DNA of 64,000 nt from Nostoc favosum CHAB5714. GTDB lineage: Bacteria > Cyanobacteriota > Cyanobacteriia > Cyanobacteriales > Nostocaceae. The stretch is taken from NCBI RefSeq assembly GCF_020829495.1, contig NZ_JAIVFQ010000014.1, positions 19,619 to 83,618 on the forward strand, read 5' to 3'. This document shows positions 56,127-64,000 of this stretch, in pieces. How positions within the stretch are numbered: position 1 is the stretch's first letter; every line of letters begins with the position of its first letter. The notes below the pieces were generated by a model. It saw only the letters and a list, made by a program, of their open reading frames with translations, did no database searches and was not told where the DNA came from. Position numbers and translations under genes: made by a program.

Positions 56127-56822
56127 TTAATTCGTCGTGCCGGGTTGCGTTGGAACAATCGGTTGAGTTGGAATAACCGGTTGTGTTGGAACAATCGGTT
56201 GCGTTGGAACACTCGGTTGCGTTGGAAATGGGGTAGTCTCTAAACTTGGACTTGAACCGGCAGGTATTATAGTTGGCGGTGTAGACGAAGATGAAGCACC
56301 GATAACACTATCATCAGCACTAATACAAGTATCTAACGCCTGTGTAGCGGGAAAGTCGATTTGACTACGCAAGCCAACCACACACTGCCCAAAGCGCACG
56401 GGTAACAAACTACGTCCACAGTAATCTAGAACTGCCGGATTAGCTTCTTCCTTGGTACTTAAGCTGACCCCAACTACACAGGTAGCTAACTCCTCAGGAC
56501 GCCGGGCCCTCCCACAAGAAGAAAGCGCATCTGTCGCGGCAATTTGGGTTTCCTTATCAATTTTAACCACGCAAGCAGCCAAATCCCTTGGACGCAGTGC
56601 TGCTGCACAACCAAGTGATGCCGCTTCTGCCGTTACACCCACGCTCAAGAGGCGACCTGCACAGACACTATAATCATTGTTGTAGGAAGCAGCGATCGCT
56701 GTATTTGGTAAGATCGTTGCCAAGCATCCAGCTATAGCCAAAACTGGTACTGTTAAAATCCTGGAGGTGGAACTGGCTTGTTTGTTCTTACCTCTATTAA
56801 CCGCTTTATTGCTCATTGACAT
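56127..56822 (-). CDS. Secreted Cys-rich repeat protein with Pro-Thr-Gln-Pro tail
   Basis: 231 residues; ATG at 56822 has GGAG 7 nt upstream, an ATG at 56828 is too close to it. Signal segment ILTVPVLAIAGCLATILPNTAIAA. The mature part has four related blocks each with paired Cys (VCAGRLLSVGVTAEAASLGCAAALRPRDLAACVV; SSCGRARRPEELATCVV; DYCGRSLLPVRFGQCVV; DTCISAD). A tail follows of six (V/I)(V/I)PTQP units. The Cys pattern suggests disulfides in the periplasm. Found in Nostocales as far as I can recall; function unknown. Confidence 0.75.
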   Translation of the reverse strand: MSMSNKAVNRGKNKQASSTSRILTVPVLAIAGCLATILPNTAIAASYNNDYSVCAGRLLSVGVTAEAASLGCAAALRPRDLAACVVKIDKETQIAATDALSSCGRARRPEELATCVVGVSLSTKEEANPAVLDYCGRSLLPVRFGQCVVGLRSQIDFPATQALDTCISADDSVIGASSSSTPPTIIPAGSSPSLETTPFPTQPSVPTQPIVPTQPVIPTQPIVPTQPGTTN

Positions 56823-57100
56823 TGCCATTCTCCAAACACCCAAGGTTATGCTAACTCAAATATCTTAAAAATCCTCTGTAATTAAAGAATTTCGGCGGTA
56901 GCAAGCTATAGACATAATTAATTATGCCGGAAATTGTGTTAATATAACTGTTTGAAAGATAAGTAGGCAACGTCAAAAGTATTTCAGAGTTAAGAATACT
57001 GCGTAAATCAATCTGATGATTGAGTAGCCTACGAAACTAAATAAACACAAAAAACTTATTGGCAGGAGTACGGCGTGACAGGCCGGAATTCAGGCTTGAA

Positions 57101-57139
57101 AGCCAGTATGTCGGCTCTACCGACTTAAAGCAACTGGCG
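57101..57139. repeat. GCCAGT...ACTGGC dispersed hairpin
   Basis: GCCAGT...GTCGGCTCTACCGAC...AGCAACTGGC. Shares CGACTT(A/G)AAGCAACTGGCG with the repeats near 12600 and 15625. It lies in the 240-bp leader of rpsD but is best read as a dispersed repeat. Confidence 0.65.
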
Positions 57140-57309
57140 TAATTGATGCCTCTACATTGGTAGGATACGTCATACCAAGGTAAGCACCCTCAAGGAACCA
57201 AAAATCCTCTGATTTTTAATCAGAGATATGTCAACATAGTATGTCAGCATAGTATGTTTGGCTAAATATGTTTGGCTAAAGTTTAAACAGGATTAGATTA
57301 AGGAAACTC

Positions 57310-57918
57310 ATGTCCCGATATAGAGGGCCACGCCTCAGAATTGTACGCCGCTTGGGCGATTTACCAGGATTGACTCGTAAAAGCGCCAGACGGGCTTACC
57401 CGCCTGGTCAGCATGGTCAGAACCGTAAGAAGCGCTCTGAGTATGCTATCCGTTTAGAGGAAAAGCAAAAGCTCCGCTTCAACTACGGTTTGACTGAAAA
57501 GCAATTGCTGCGCTATGTGCGGAAAGCCAGACGTGTTACTGGTTCTACCGGACAAGTGCTGCTGCAATTGCTAGAAATGCGCTTGGATAATACCGTTTTC
57601 CGCTTGGGTATAGCCCCGACTATCCCAGCAGCTCGTCAACTGGTAAATCACGGTCACGTAACTGTTAACGGTCGTGTGGTTAATATTGCCAGCTATCAAT
57701 GCCGTCCTGGTGAAGTAATTGCCGTCAGGGATCGCGCACAATCACGGAAGTTGGTGGAAGCTAACTTGCAATATCCCGGTTTGGCAAACCTCCCCAGTCA
57801 TTTGGAGTTTGACAAAAATAAGTTGGTTGGTAAAGTCAACAGCGTTATTGAGCGCGAATGGGTGGCACTACAAGTTAATGAACTACTTGTGGTGGAATAC
57901 TACTCACGACAAGCGTAA
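57310..57918 (+). CDS. rpsD: 30S ribosomal protein S4
   Basis: 202 residues. [21 protein letters not shown], the zinc-free N-terminal domain, then the S4 RNA-binding domain [47 protein letters not shown]. Assembles the 5' domain of 16S rRNA. Monocistronic, as usual in cyanobacteria, with a strong terminator 40 bp downstream. AAGGAAACTC before the ATG is the ribosome-binding site. Confidence 0.97.
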   Translation: MSRYRGPRLRIVRRLGDLPGLTRKSARRAYPPGQHGQNRKKRSEYAIRLEEKQKLRFNYGLTEKQLLRYVRKARRVTGSTGQVLLQLLEMRLDNTVFRLGIAPTIPAARQLVNHGHVTVNGRVVNIASYQCRPGEVIAVRDRAQSRKLVEANLQYPGLANLPSHLEFDKNKLVGKVNSVIEREWVALQVNELLVVEYYSRQA

Positions 57919-57959
57919 TAGTCATTTGTCCTTAGTTATTTGCAAAGGGCAAGTCCCAA

Positions 57960-57999
57960 AGTGTGAGCAGAAGAAACGAAACCTCTGCTCACACTTTTT
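57960..57999 (+). terminator. Rho-independent terminator of rpsD
   Basis: 12-bp stem AGTGTGAGCAGA / TCTGCTCACACT around a 12-nt loop, then T5. Confidence 0.92.
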
Positions 58000-58050
58000 A
58001 ATTGAGAATAATTAGTATGGGGGTCTGTGTTTAAGCATACCCCTTATTTT

Positions 58051-58290
58051 TCATTTGAGGTCGGCTATATAGTGTAAAGATGTCACTGTAGAACCATCTA
58101 TTACTTTCACATTCTAATCACAGAATAAATCGTGTGTTGGTACTTTCTCTTGGATATTTTGTACAGAGAAGTTAAATTTTTTTAACAATACTTCTAGCAA
58201 TATTGACCATGCTTGGCAATATGCACTCGTATCAGTTGAGGAATTTCTACTTCTTGCCCTGCCAAATATCCAATTATTTTCGGTATTGAA
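58051..58290 (-). pseudogene. Possible gene remnant
   Basis: Minus-strand codons with coding character in two frames: GFDSIPKIIGYLAGQEVEIP, QLIRVHIAKHGQYC, then after a shift AWSILLEVLLKKFNFSVQNI and VKVIDGSTVTSLHYIADLK, stop at 58051. Stops and a frame change are needed to join them. Not recognised; may be chance. Confidence 0.3.
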
Positions 58291-58304
58291 TCAAAGCCAC
58301 AATT

Positions 58305-58799
58305 TCATGGAGAATTATCAGCTTCAGGAAGAACAATTGTAATTCCATATTCAGGAGCAGTTGCTAATATTCGGTCAATGGCTTCTTGAGTTATGGGTAA
58401 CGGTGGAACTGACGAATTTTCTACTTTAGTTCCGACTTGTGCAAAAAACTTTTCTAGTCCACCTGGAGTAGCCCAAATCAGCATTTTGGCTGGTACAGAA
58501 CCAATATTTTTAAAACTATGGAGTTGGCCTTTGGGAGAATGCAAAAATGTTCCGGGAGTTGCTACAACTGTTTGTTCATCAAGATAAAACTCAATCGAAC
58601 CCTCTTGAATATAGAATGCTTCATCTTCTCGACTATGAATATGTGGCGGCGGGCCTAATTGGGGTGCAAGTACTACTTCAAACAGTGCATATTTGCCATC
58701 TGTTTGTTCGCTTGTAGCTTTAAAGGTGGCTACATCGCCTGCTACTGAATAACTATCACCTTCGCCTGGTTGCGATAATATTCCATGATTAATTGTCAT
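58305..58799 (-). CDS. Cupin-domain protein
   Basis: 164 residues from ATG at 58799. Single conserved beta-barrel: motif 1 GPPPHIHSREDEAFYIQEGSIEFYL (H, H, E ligands) and motif 2 GTFLHSPKGQLHSFKNIG (second His). Likely metal-binding; enzymes of this size include quercetinase-like dioxygenases, but many are unassigned. The C-terminus (ITQEAIDRILATAPEYGITIVLPE) is typical of the bacterial family. Monocistronic. Confidence 0.88.
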   Translation of the reverse strand: MTINHGILSQPGEGDSYSVAGDVATFKATSEQTDGKYALFEVVLAPQLGPPPHIHSREDEAFYIQEGSIEFYLDEQTVVATPGTFLHSPKGQLHSFKNIGSVPAKMLIWATPGGLEKFFAQVGTKVENSSVPPLPITQEAIDRILATAPEYGITIVLPEADNSP

Positions 58800-59172
58800 T
58801 TTCAATCATCTCCTGAGTTTTATGACAAACAGATTGCGCCGCTTGCACAAATCAACAAAACACAGCCTAGCCATGATTAAAAGTCGAGTAATTAAGCTCC
58901 GATGGGCTTCCTACGATTGTTGGTACGAAAAGTAAGTATGACACTTACCTTTAATGCTAAAAATAATTCAATTTAAAGCGATCGCTCAAATTATTTCTTT
59001 ATTTTTAATCTTTGCTGACTCAATGGCACTATAATATCTTGGGACAATGGATCGATAACACCATCAGTAGGTAGAGATTTAATAAAAGCTATTACCTCTT
59101 TTGTCCAAAGTCCAATTCTAACCGACGTTCGTTGAACTTTGAAGCTCAATTGGTTAGTGGAGCAAACAATTA
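58800..59172. other. Intergenic region between cupin and membrane-protein genes
   Basis: No repeat or RNA recognised. A 66-codon minus-strand frame (58991-59191) lacks coding cues. Confidence 0.4.
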
Positions 59173-59673
59173 ATGACTTGGAAAACGACATTCCTTTTTA
59201 TAGTACTGGCAACTTTAGTAGTAATACTTGTGGGTTGGCTAATCTCAATTGGAATATTACCAATTAGTCAAATGATTAACTATAGCGATGCTGGACTGAG
59301 ATTTATTCGAGTCTGGATCTTGTTAGCGATCGCTATTGGGCTTATTGTTCCTACAATTACGTTTGTTATTTGGTTTAAGTATCCTGAAATTCGCAAAATC
59401 TTTGGCTTCTACTTGCTAGTTCTTATTATCCAAATTGTCACTGAACAAATAGTCAGTAGAGTTTGGTTGCCAAGTTTAGTGGTAATTATTGGTACACTTT
59501 ACACTGCATTTCGAGTTTGGCAACTTTGGCACGAGCAGCAATTCATCAAAAGTACTGATTTCGTCGAGCGAGGGAACTTCAGGATAATTAGTAGTGTCTT
59601 GTGGCTGCTGCTTTTGTTTTGGTCAAGTAATTTAATTATGCTACTGACTCTATCGTGGCCAAGTATTTTGTAG
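59173..59673 (+). CDS. Four-span membrane protein, hypothetical
   Basis: 166 residues, ATG at 59173. Spans at about 5-28 (TFLFIVLATLVVILVGWLISIGI), 45-67 (VWILLAIAIGLIVPTITFVIWF), 75-115 (IFGFYLLVLIIQIVTEQIV; LPSLVVIIGTLYTAFRVW) and 140-163 (VLWLLLLFWSSNLIMLLTL). No motif of a known carrier. Single gene. Confidence 0.7.
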   Translation: MTWKTTFLFIVLATLVVILVGWLISIGILPISQMINYSDAGLRFIRVWILLAIAIGLIVPTITFVIWFKYPEIRKIFGFYLLVLIIQIVTEQIVSRVWLPSLVVIIGTLYTAFRVWQLWHEQQFIKSTDFVERGNFRIISSVLWLLLLFWSSNLIMLLTLSWPSIL

Positions 59674-59734
59674 TTTTGCAGTAAATTGGAGATTTTTAGC
59701 AAGAACCTTTTTCACCAATTTTGAATCAATCCTA

Positions 59735-59905
59735 GCGACGCCGAATAGCCCGCAGTTCTCTACGAGACGCTGCGCGTAGCAAGATCCCCGAAGTGGTACG
59801 ACATGGTTCGACTCCGCTCACCAGCCGCTCAGTGACCACCGCAGGCATTGCTCCTCACCCTGTCGAGTTGAGCAAATCTATAATTTGACACCCCATACAG
59901 GAAGA
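59735..59905. repeat. Dispersed repeats between membrane protein and moaA
   Basis: GACGCCGAATAGCCCGCAGT, CTACGAGACGCTGCGCGTAG (palindromic), TGGTTCGACTCCGCTCACCA and CAGCCGCTCAGTGACCACCG units. Looks superficially tRNA-like (GGTTCGACTCC) but no cloverleaf fits. Confidence 0.65.
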
Positions 59906-59938
59906 GATTTTCAGCCTTTGATTCAATATGACCAATGA

Positions 59939-60925
59939 CTATCCGCCAATTTGCGACATCGTGCGGGTGTATATACCCTTATTACCAGAATCGTGCCCTT
60001 TAAAGTTAATTTCTGGCTTGATTGCTAGTAAACTACTCACCTGCTCTTGTAATTGAGCGGTGCTTACACCAGAACGCAAAGCCGTTTTTAAATCTATTTG
60101 ACCAGTTTCATTTAATAAACAGGGACGCAGCCAGCCATCTGCACTCAGGCGCATCCGGTTACAACGATCGCAAAAACATTCCGACATCTGACTAATAAAT
60201 CCCAGTGTCCCCTTCGCACCGGGAATTTGAAAAACATCAGCAGGGCCAGCACCACGAACTTGTGATTCTGTCAAGCCCCAGCGATCGCGAATACGTCCTC
60301 GTAAATCGGCTGAAGATACCCAACCGCGATCGCCAAACAAATGCACATTACCAATGGGCATAAATTCAATAAATCGAACGTGCCACTGTTTGTCAATTGT
60401 CAGGGCAGCTAAATCGAGAACTTCGTGGTCATTAACGCCAGGAATCACCACCACATTCAGCTTCAATGGGTCGAATCCGACCTGATGGGCGGCTTGAATC
60501 CCATGCCAAACTTGTTGCCAACGAGAACGACCCTGATTACCGATAATTTGATCAAAAATGTCGGGATCAAGAGAGTCCAGACTAATATTAATTCGTCGCA
60601 AACCAGCATTGTAGAGGTTTTGTGCCATCGGAGCCAGCAAAAAACCGTTGGTGGTCATTGAGAGGTCTTGAGTTTGGGGGAGAGTTGCGATCGCGCTTAC
60701 TAAATCTACCACGCGCGGACGCAACAAGGGTTCACCCCCAGTCAACCGAAACTGCTTAAAGCCTACTGGAATAAATACCTCTTCAATTAAAGTGAGTAGT
60801 TCTTTATCAGTCAACATCTGTTGCTTGAGAATATAATCCAGTTCTACTCCCTCTGGCATACAGTATTGACAACGAAAATTGCAGCGATCAATTAAGCTTA
60901 TGCGGAGGTAGTCTACCTGGTTCAT
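59939..60925 (-). CDS. moaA: GTP 3',8-cyclase (molybdenum cofactor synthesis)
   Basis: 328 residues. Radical SAM cluster Cys15-x3-Cys19-x2-Cys22 ([10 protein letters not shown]), GGEPLL, and the second cluster in [23 protein letters not shown]. The C-terminal Gly-Gly needed for catalysis is present (MSQIGG). Makes 3',8-cyclo-GTP, the first step to Mo-cofactor, needed by nitrate reductase. A GTA-N8-TAC box lies 50 bp upstream, directly beside an IS605-type element. Confidence 0.96.
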   Translation of the reverse strand: MNQVDYLRISLIDRCNFRCQYCMPEGVELDYILKQQMLTDKELLTLIEEVFIPVGFKQFRLTGGEPLLRPRVVDLVSAIATLPQTQDLSMTTNGFLLAPMAQNLYNAGLRRINISLDSLDPDIFDQIIGNQGRSRWQQVWHGIQAAHQVGFDPLKLNVVVIPGVNDHEVLDLAALTIDKQWHVRFIEFMPIGNVHLFGDRGWVSSADLRGRIRDRWGLTESQVRGAGPADVFQIPGAKGTLGFISQMSECFCDRCNRMRLSADGWLRPCLLNETGQIDLKTALRSGVSTAQLQEQVSSLLAIKPEINFKGHDSGNKGIYTRTMSQIGG

Positions 60926-60974
60926 CGTTTTATTTTTATTGTCTCTGATTAATTAAAGACTTTACAAAGGTGGT

Positions 60975-60988
60975 GTACCCCTTCCTAC
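60975..60988. promoter_or_regulatory. NtcA-like box upstream of moaA
   Basis: GTACCCCTTCCTAC is a full GTA-N8-TAC match, the consensus of the nitrogen regulator NtcA. A TTTAAT -10-like hexamer lies 17 nt downstream toward moaA, slightly nearer than the usual 22 nt. Regulation of Mo-cofactor synthesis by nitrogen status would make sense. Confidence 0.5.
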
Positions 60989-60998
60989 TATATTTGTT

Positions 60999-61150
60999 TT
61001 GACACTCCCACCCCTTGAAGGGCTGGGATTCTTGGTTCGCCGAGCCGACTTAATCTTTACCTGTTGCCAGATCCAAACAGAGGTCGTTCTCTCCCCAAGC
61101 GCTGATCCCGGTGTGCCCCACCGTACTTAAACATGCCGCTAAGATATTCA
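60999..61150 (-). ncRNA. Predicted omegaRNA / right end of the IS605-type element
   Basis: After the tnpB stop the minus strand reads GGCGAACCAAGAATCCCAGC, then CCTTCAAGGGGTGGGAGTGT and CAA. The CCCAGCCCTTC/GAAGGGGTGGG stem and GTGTCAA end are typical of TnpB omegaRNA scaffolds, which overlap the 3' end of tnpB. The 5' limit is approximate. The guide would be the flanking bases 60998 downward (AACAAATATAGTAGGAAGGG). Confidence 0.7.
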
Positions 61151-62225
61151 GCGCGGCATTTTCATCCCGGTCTAATACTGTTCCACAATGAGAGCATTGA
61201 TGAGTTCTAGTAGACAGAGTTTTTGTCACTACTTTTCCACAGTTAGAGCAATTTTGACTTGTCCATTGGGGAGCTACAGCAATAGTGATCTTGCCGTATA
61301 CCTTCCCAAAATACTCTAGCCAACATCGGAACAAATACCAGGAAGCATCACTGATACTTTTAGCTAGTTTATGATTTTTTAGCATGTTTCGCACTTGCAA
61401 GTTTTCGTAGGCAACCACGTCGTTAGACTGAATTACGCATTTTGCTAACTTCACAGCAAAATCTTTACGCTGCCTACTTACTTTCAAGTGTTTTCTTGCT
61501 AGTTTATTTCTGGCTTTTTTGTAGTTGTTGGATTGGAGTTTTCCCTTCTTGAACTTCTTGGATACTCGTCTTTGTAAGCGTTTTAATGCCTTCTCCGACT
61601 TTCTTAAGAATCTAGGATTTTCTACCTTGTTTCCATCAGAATCAGTGTAGAAATGATTTAAGCCCACATCCAAGCCAACTATTTTTTTTGTCGGATGTAC
61701 CTTAATTTGACGGTCTACGGCAATACAAAATTGAGCATAATACCCATCGGCACGTTTGACCAAACGGACACGTTTAATATCCTTAACTGGGTAGAAATAC
61801 AAGTCACAAGTGCCAACTAATTTAAGCCTCCCAATCTCAAAACCGTCTGTCAGAGTCAAGTACTTTCTGTCTTCTGACAACTTCCATCCTGTGGTTTTAT
61901 ATTCCACAGAATGTCCACGCTTTTTGAATTTTGGGAAACCCTTTTTACCGGGAATCTTCTTCTTGCAATGATCGTAGAACCGAGAAATTGCAGCCCAAGC
62001 CCTATCTGCTGATGCTTGTCTTGCCATTGAATTGAGCTTACTTGCCCACTCAAAATTAGCCGCCAACATCTTACAGTAGGCACTTAGGTCATATTTGCCG
62101 ACCTTTGAGTTATCTAGCCAGTAGCGAATACAAGAGTTACGGACAAACAAAGCAGTTCTGATTGCTTCATCAATCAGATTAAACTGCTGCTGCTTGCCCT
62201 TCAACTTGAATTCGTAGACTAGCAA
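61050..62225 (-). CDS. tnpB: IS200/IS605-family TnpB (RNA-guided nuclease), no TnpA partner
   Basis: 391 residues, full length. RuvC-like residues Asp186 (GLDVGLN), Glu274 (AYENLQV) and Asp354 (LDRDENAA). Zinc ribbon Cys326-x2-Cys329 and Cys344-x2-Cys347. The N-terminal part has SADRAWAAISRFYDHCKKKIPGKKGFPKFKKRG, typical of the WED/REC region. With its omegaRNA such proteins cleave DNA matching the element's flank, favouring element retention. No tnpA nearby, so it cannot move without help in trans. No lesion seen. Confidence 0.95.
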   Translation of the reverse strand: MLVYEFKLKGKQQQFNLIDEAIRTALFVRNSCIRYWLDNSKVGKYDLSAYCKMLAANFEWASKLNSMARQASADRAWAAISRFYDHCKKKIPGKKGFPKFKKRGHSVEYKTTGWKLSEDRKYLTLTDGFEIGRLKLVGTCDLYFYPVKDIKRVRLVKRADGYYAQFCIAVDRQIKVHPTKKIVGLDVGLNHFYTDSDGNKVENPRFLRKSEKALKRLQRRVSKKFKKGKLQSNNYKKARNKLARKHLKVSRQRKDFAVKLAKCVIQSNDVVAYENLQVRNMLKNHKLAKSISDASWYLFRCWLEYFGKVYGKITIAVAPQWTSQNCSNCGKVVTKTLSTRTHQCSHCGTVLDRDENAALNILAACLSTVGHTGISAWGENDLCLDLATGKD

Positions 62226-62494
62226 ATTCCTACCTTTTACGCTAGGATATCAGCATAACATATTTCAAATGTTTTTGATACAACTAAGCAAGACTGCGCC
62301 TAAAGGCGCTTTCGTTTGGTGTCCCCACCCTAAAGGAAGTAAAACCCTGAAATCCCAAAAAGATTTCAAAATTTTGCTGCTGGGCTTTCTGCTCTAATAA
62401 ATTTTGTAACTCAAAATACCTTACTCCCCCTTAAGTGAGAGTCCATAGATTGTGGCATAATAAGCCGATCGCATCCACTAGTTAGTCATCAATC

Positions 62495-63526
62495 GTGCAA
62501 GACACCGACTCCATCAACAACCTTGCTGCTGCTTTACTACAGCCAGCAGATATCAGCTTTGAACTGCCCGATCCAGAAGATGAACAGATTCTAGAATCAG
62601 ATTTTCAACAGCAGCTAGAAGTAGCTTGGCAGGTATGCGATCGCTTTGATTTGCAAACTGAAATCTGGCGGGGGCGAATTTTACGGGCTATCCGCGACAG
62701 AGAGAAAGTCGGTGGTGACGGACGCGGTACTGGCTTTCTGCTATGGCTAAAAGAGCGAGAAATCAGCAAAAGTCAAGCATACTCCTGGATTCAACTGGCG
62801 AATAGTGCCGATACTCTTATCGAAGACGGTAAACTTGATCCCGGAACTGTGAACAACTTCAGCAAACGGGCATTTGTTGAAACCTCCAAAGCAGTCCCAG
62901 AAGTGCAACAGATGGTGAGTGAAGCCGCACAAAAAGGCGATCGCATCACTAGGCGCGAAGTGCGTCAACTCAACGATGAATGGACAGCCATGTCCTCAGA
63001 TTTATTACCCGAAGCAGTTAAAGAAAAAGCCGCAGATAACACCCTTCCCCCACGCTACATCGCCCCACTGGTGAAGGAAATGGAAAAACTGCCAGAATCG
63101 CACCAAAAGTTTATCCAGAAGGAAATTGCTGCTAACCCTGATGTGGATACCCTGAAACAGGTAACTAACGAAGCGCGTAACTTGGCCAAATATCTCAAAG
63201 GGGCGGCTCAAGTTCAGGCGTTAACGCAGGAAAATGTTGATATTGAAACAGCCTTAGAAGAAGCGCAAAGAGTCGGCTGTTTGAGCATAGCTGCTGATTT
63301 GGTGAATCAAGCATCCCAAATTGAACAAACGATCGCTAAATTGTACATGACTTGGAAACGAATCGGTAATTTAGCAGATCGATTATATGTAGATACTGGC
63401 GCAAGTACACCCAACTTGCGATCGCTCCTCACTTGCTTGGAACCTCTGGGTGGTGAAATCATGGAATTGCAACTTAGTGATGCGACTGAACACACTATAC
63501 GTCTGCAAATTCAGGAGACGAGTTAA
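62495..63526 (+). CDS. Conserved cyanobacterial protein of unknown function
   Basis: 343 residues, GTG at 62495. N-terminal region with RILRAIRDREKVGGDGRGTGFLLWLKEREISKSQAYSWIQLANSADTLI, a likely helix-turn-helix (SKSQAYSWIQLA). A helical middle (ALEEAQRVGCLSIAADLVNQASQIEQTIAKLYMTW) and a short beta-rich end follow. Resembles plasmid or phage-type DNA-binding proteins (DUF3102-like start) but I cannot name it. Soluble, no membrane segment. Confidence 0.7.
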   Translation: MQDTDSINNLAAALLQPADISFELPDPEDEQILESDFQQQLEVAWQVCDRFDLQTEIWRGRILRAIRDREKVGGDGRGTGFLLWLKEREISKSQAYSWIQLANSADTLIEDGKLDPGTVNNFSKRAFVETSKAVPEVQQMVSEAAQKGDRITRREVRQLNDEWTAMSSDLLPEAVKEKAADNTLPPRYIAPLVKEMEKLPESHQKFIQKEIAANPDVDTLKQVTNEARNLAKYLKGAAQVQALTQENVDIETALEEAQRVGCLSIAADLVNQASQIEQTIAKLYMTWKRIGNLADRLYVDTGASTPNLRSLLTCLEPLGGEIMELQLSDATEHTIRLQIQETS

Positions 63527-63627
63527 AACAATTCGCAATTCGCAATGGGCAACTCTTGGAGACGCTAAAAGCGAACGCCCCGCTACGAAGAGAGCAATTC
63601 GCAATTATGTTTTGTGACGAAGATTTA

Positions 63628-63792
63628 GAGGATGTTTGAAAAGTATTTTTGGTAACATCAAAGCCTCCCAAACCTAACCCCCCGAGCAAGCCTTCCCTAC
63701 AAGGGAATGGGGGTTTCAAAGCCTCTCTCCGTTTCGGGGAGAGGAATGGAAGCGGGGTTCGTAGTATACTTTGCGACTTTTCAAACATCCTC
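63628..63792. mobile_element. MITE with 17-bp perfect ends (165 bp)
   Basis: GAGGATGTTTGAAAAGT at the left and its exact complement ACTTTTCAAACATCCTC at the right, flanked by TTA on both sides (63625-63627, 63793-63795). The interior holds CCCTACAAGGGAATGGGGGT and CTCTCCGTTTCGGGGAGAGG hairpins; no open frame. TNA duplication again suggests IS5-group mobilisation, but the ends differ from the 12419/45488 family. Confidence 0.92.
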
Positions 63793-63810
63793 TTAGACCC
63801 TGCTATATCA

Positions 63811-64000
63811 GCGTTCGCATTTGTTATTTCAGCGTTCGCATTTGTTATTTCAGCGTTCGCATTTGTTATTTCGGCGTTCGCATTTGTTATTTCGGCGTTC
63901 GCATTTGTTATTTCGGCGTTCGCATTTGTTATTTCGGCGTTCGCATTTGTTATTTCGGCGTTCGCATTTGTTATTTCGGCGTTCGCATTTGTTATTTCGG
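63811..64000. repeat. Tandem array, 21-bp period, 9+ copies (family A), runs off the window
   Basis: Units GCGTTCGCATTTGTTATTTC+A/G, nearly invariant, continuing past base 64000. Same sequence and orientation as the array at 6508-6633. Confidence 0.97.

Larger units (their letters stand above)
60999..62290 (-). mobile_element. IS605-type element carrying only tnpB
   Basis: Right end at about 60999 (GTGTCAA). Left end uncertain, within about 62226-62300, where TAGGAATTTGCTAGT and AACATATTTCAAATGTTT hairpin-forming sequences lie. Inserted 74 bp upstream of the moaA start codon. The 170 bp to the right, up to 62494, hold a small GCGCCTAAAGGCGC palindrome and no gene. Confidence 0.75.

Noticed and set aside
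57060..57309. S4 autoregulatory RNA leader upstream of rpsD
   Set aside because: The visible hairpin matches dispersed GCCAGT...ACTGGC repeats seen near 12600 and 15625, so a dedicated leader is not supported.
59735..59905. tRNA gene (GGTTCGACTCC motif)
   Set aside because: No acceptor stem or anticodon arm can be paired; the motif belongs to a dispersed repeat.
63811..64000. CRISPR array
   Set aside because: All 21-bp arrays are contiguous identical units without variable spacers, and no cas gene is present.

Overview
The window looks like chromosome of a filamentous, heterocyst-forming cyanobacterium (Nostocales, Nostoc-like). The reasons are an intact hetR (54839-55738), many GCGATCGC (HIP1) octamers, 7-bp tandem repeats of the AATTCGT type, an AcsF-type chlorophyll cyclase end, long WGATCGCW-rich intergenic regions, and typical Nostoc families (pentapeptide-repeat, kinase-TPR, FtsH, S13 PBP). 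No tRNA, rRNA or CRISPR array was recognised.

Layout. 1-0.5 kb: 3' end of acsF. 1.0-3.5 kb: a minus-strand microviridin (graspetide) operon mdnA-mdnB-mdnC whose precursor has three core repeats; a divergent 747-aa CBM20/SGNH/DUF1796 chimera follows (4.25-6.5 kb). 7.2-10.8 kb: amidase and a pentapeptide-repeat membrane protein. 11.5-12.3 kb: an antitoxin beside a doubly broken RelE-type toxin. 12.7-20.3 kb: malonyl-CoA-ligase-like enzyme, CorA-type transporter, kinase-TPR protein with an altered DFG motif, and lysC.

20.7-25.9 kb is a graveyard. It holds a GTP-cyclohydrolase-II-like gene split by a 172-bp MITE and fused by deletion to the tail of a uracil phosphoribosyltransferase, a frameshifted SsuA/THI5-type binding protein, a dam fragment, a broken ABC ATPase joined to an FAD-oxidase tail, and a TIR remnant. 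The first members suggest a decaying nucleobase uptake/pyrimidine catabolic cluster.

26-40 kb is mostly housekeeping: GPH sugar transporter, phosphoribosyltransferase, topoisomerase I, FtsH, FMN reductase, ferrochelatase-like protein with a natural His8 tail, MFS exporter and acetolactate synthase with a C-terminal zinc ribbon. 40.4-50 kb: repeat-fed TPR gene, an intact RelE-type toxin/antitoxin pair, TerB-like protein, D,D-carboxypeptidase, GNAT, alcohol dehydrogenase and phosphate permease. 50-64 kb: a coiled-coil/EamA fusion, hetR, a Cys-rich secreted protein, rpsD, cupin, moaA with an NtcA-like box, a lone IS605-type TnpB with its omegaRNA end, and a conserved cyanobacterial protein.

The strongest overarching signal is repeat biology. 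There are six tandem arrays of exactly 21-bp period (two sequence families plus one further array), three MITE families with readable target duplications (TTAG, TNA), a dispersed element of about 25-36 bp that has entered at least two proteins in frame, and several palindromic dispersed repeats. Functions are assigned by reading family motifs; no database search was possible.
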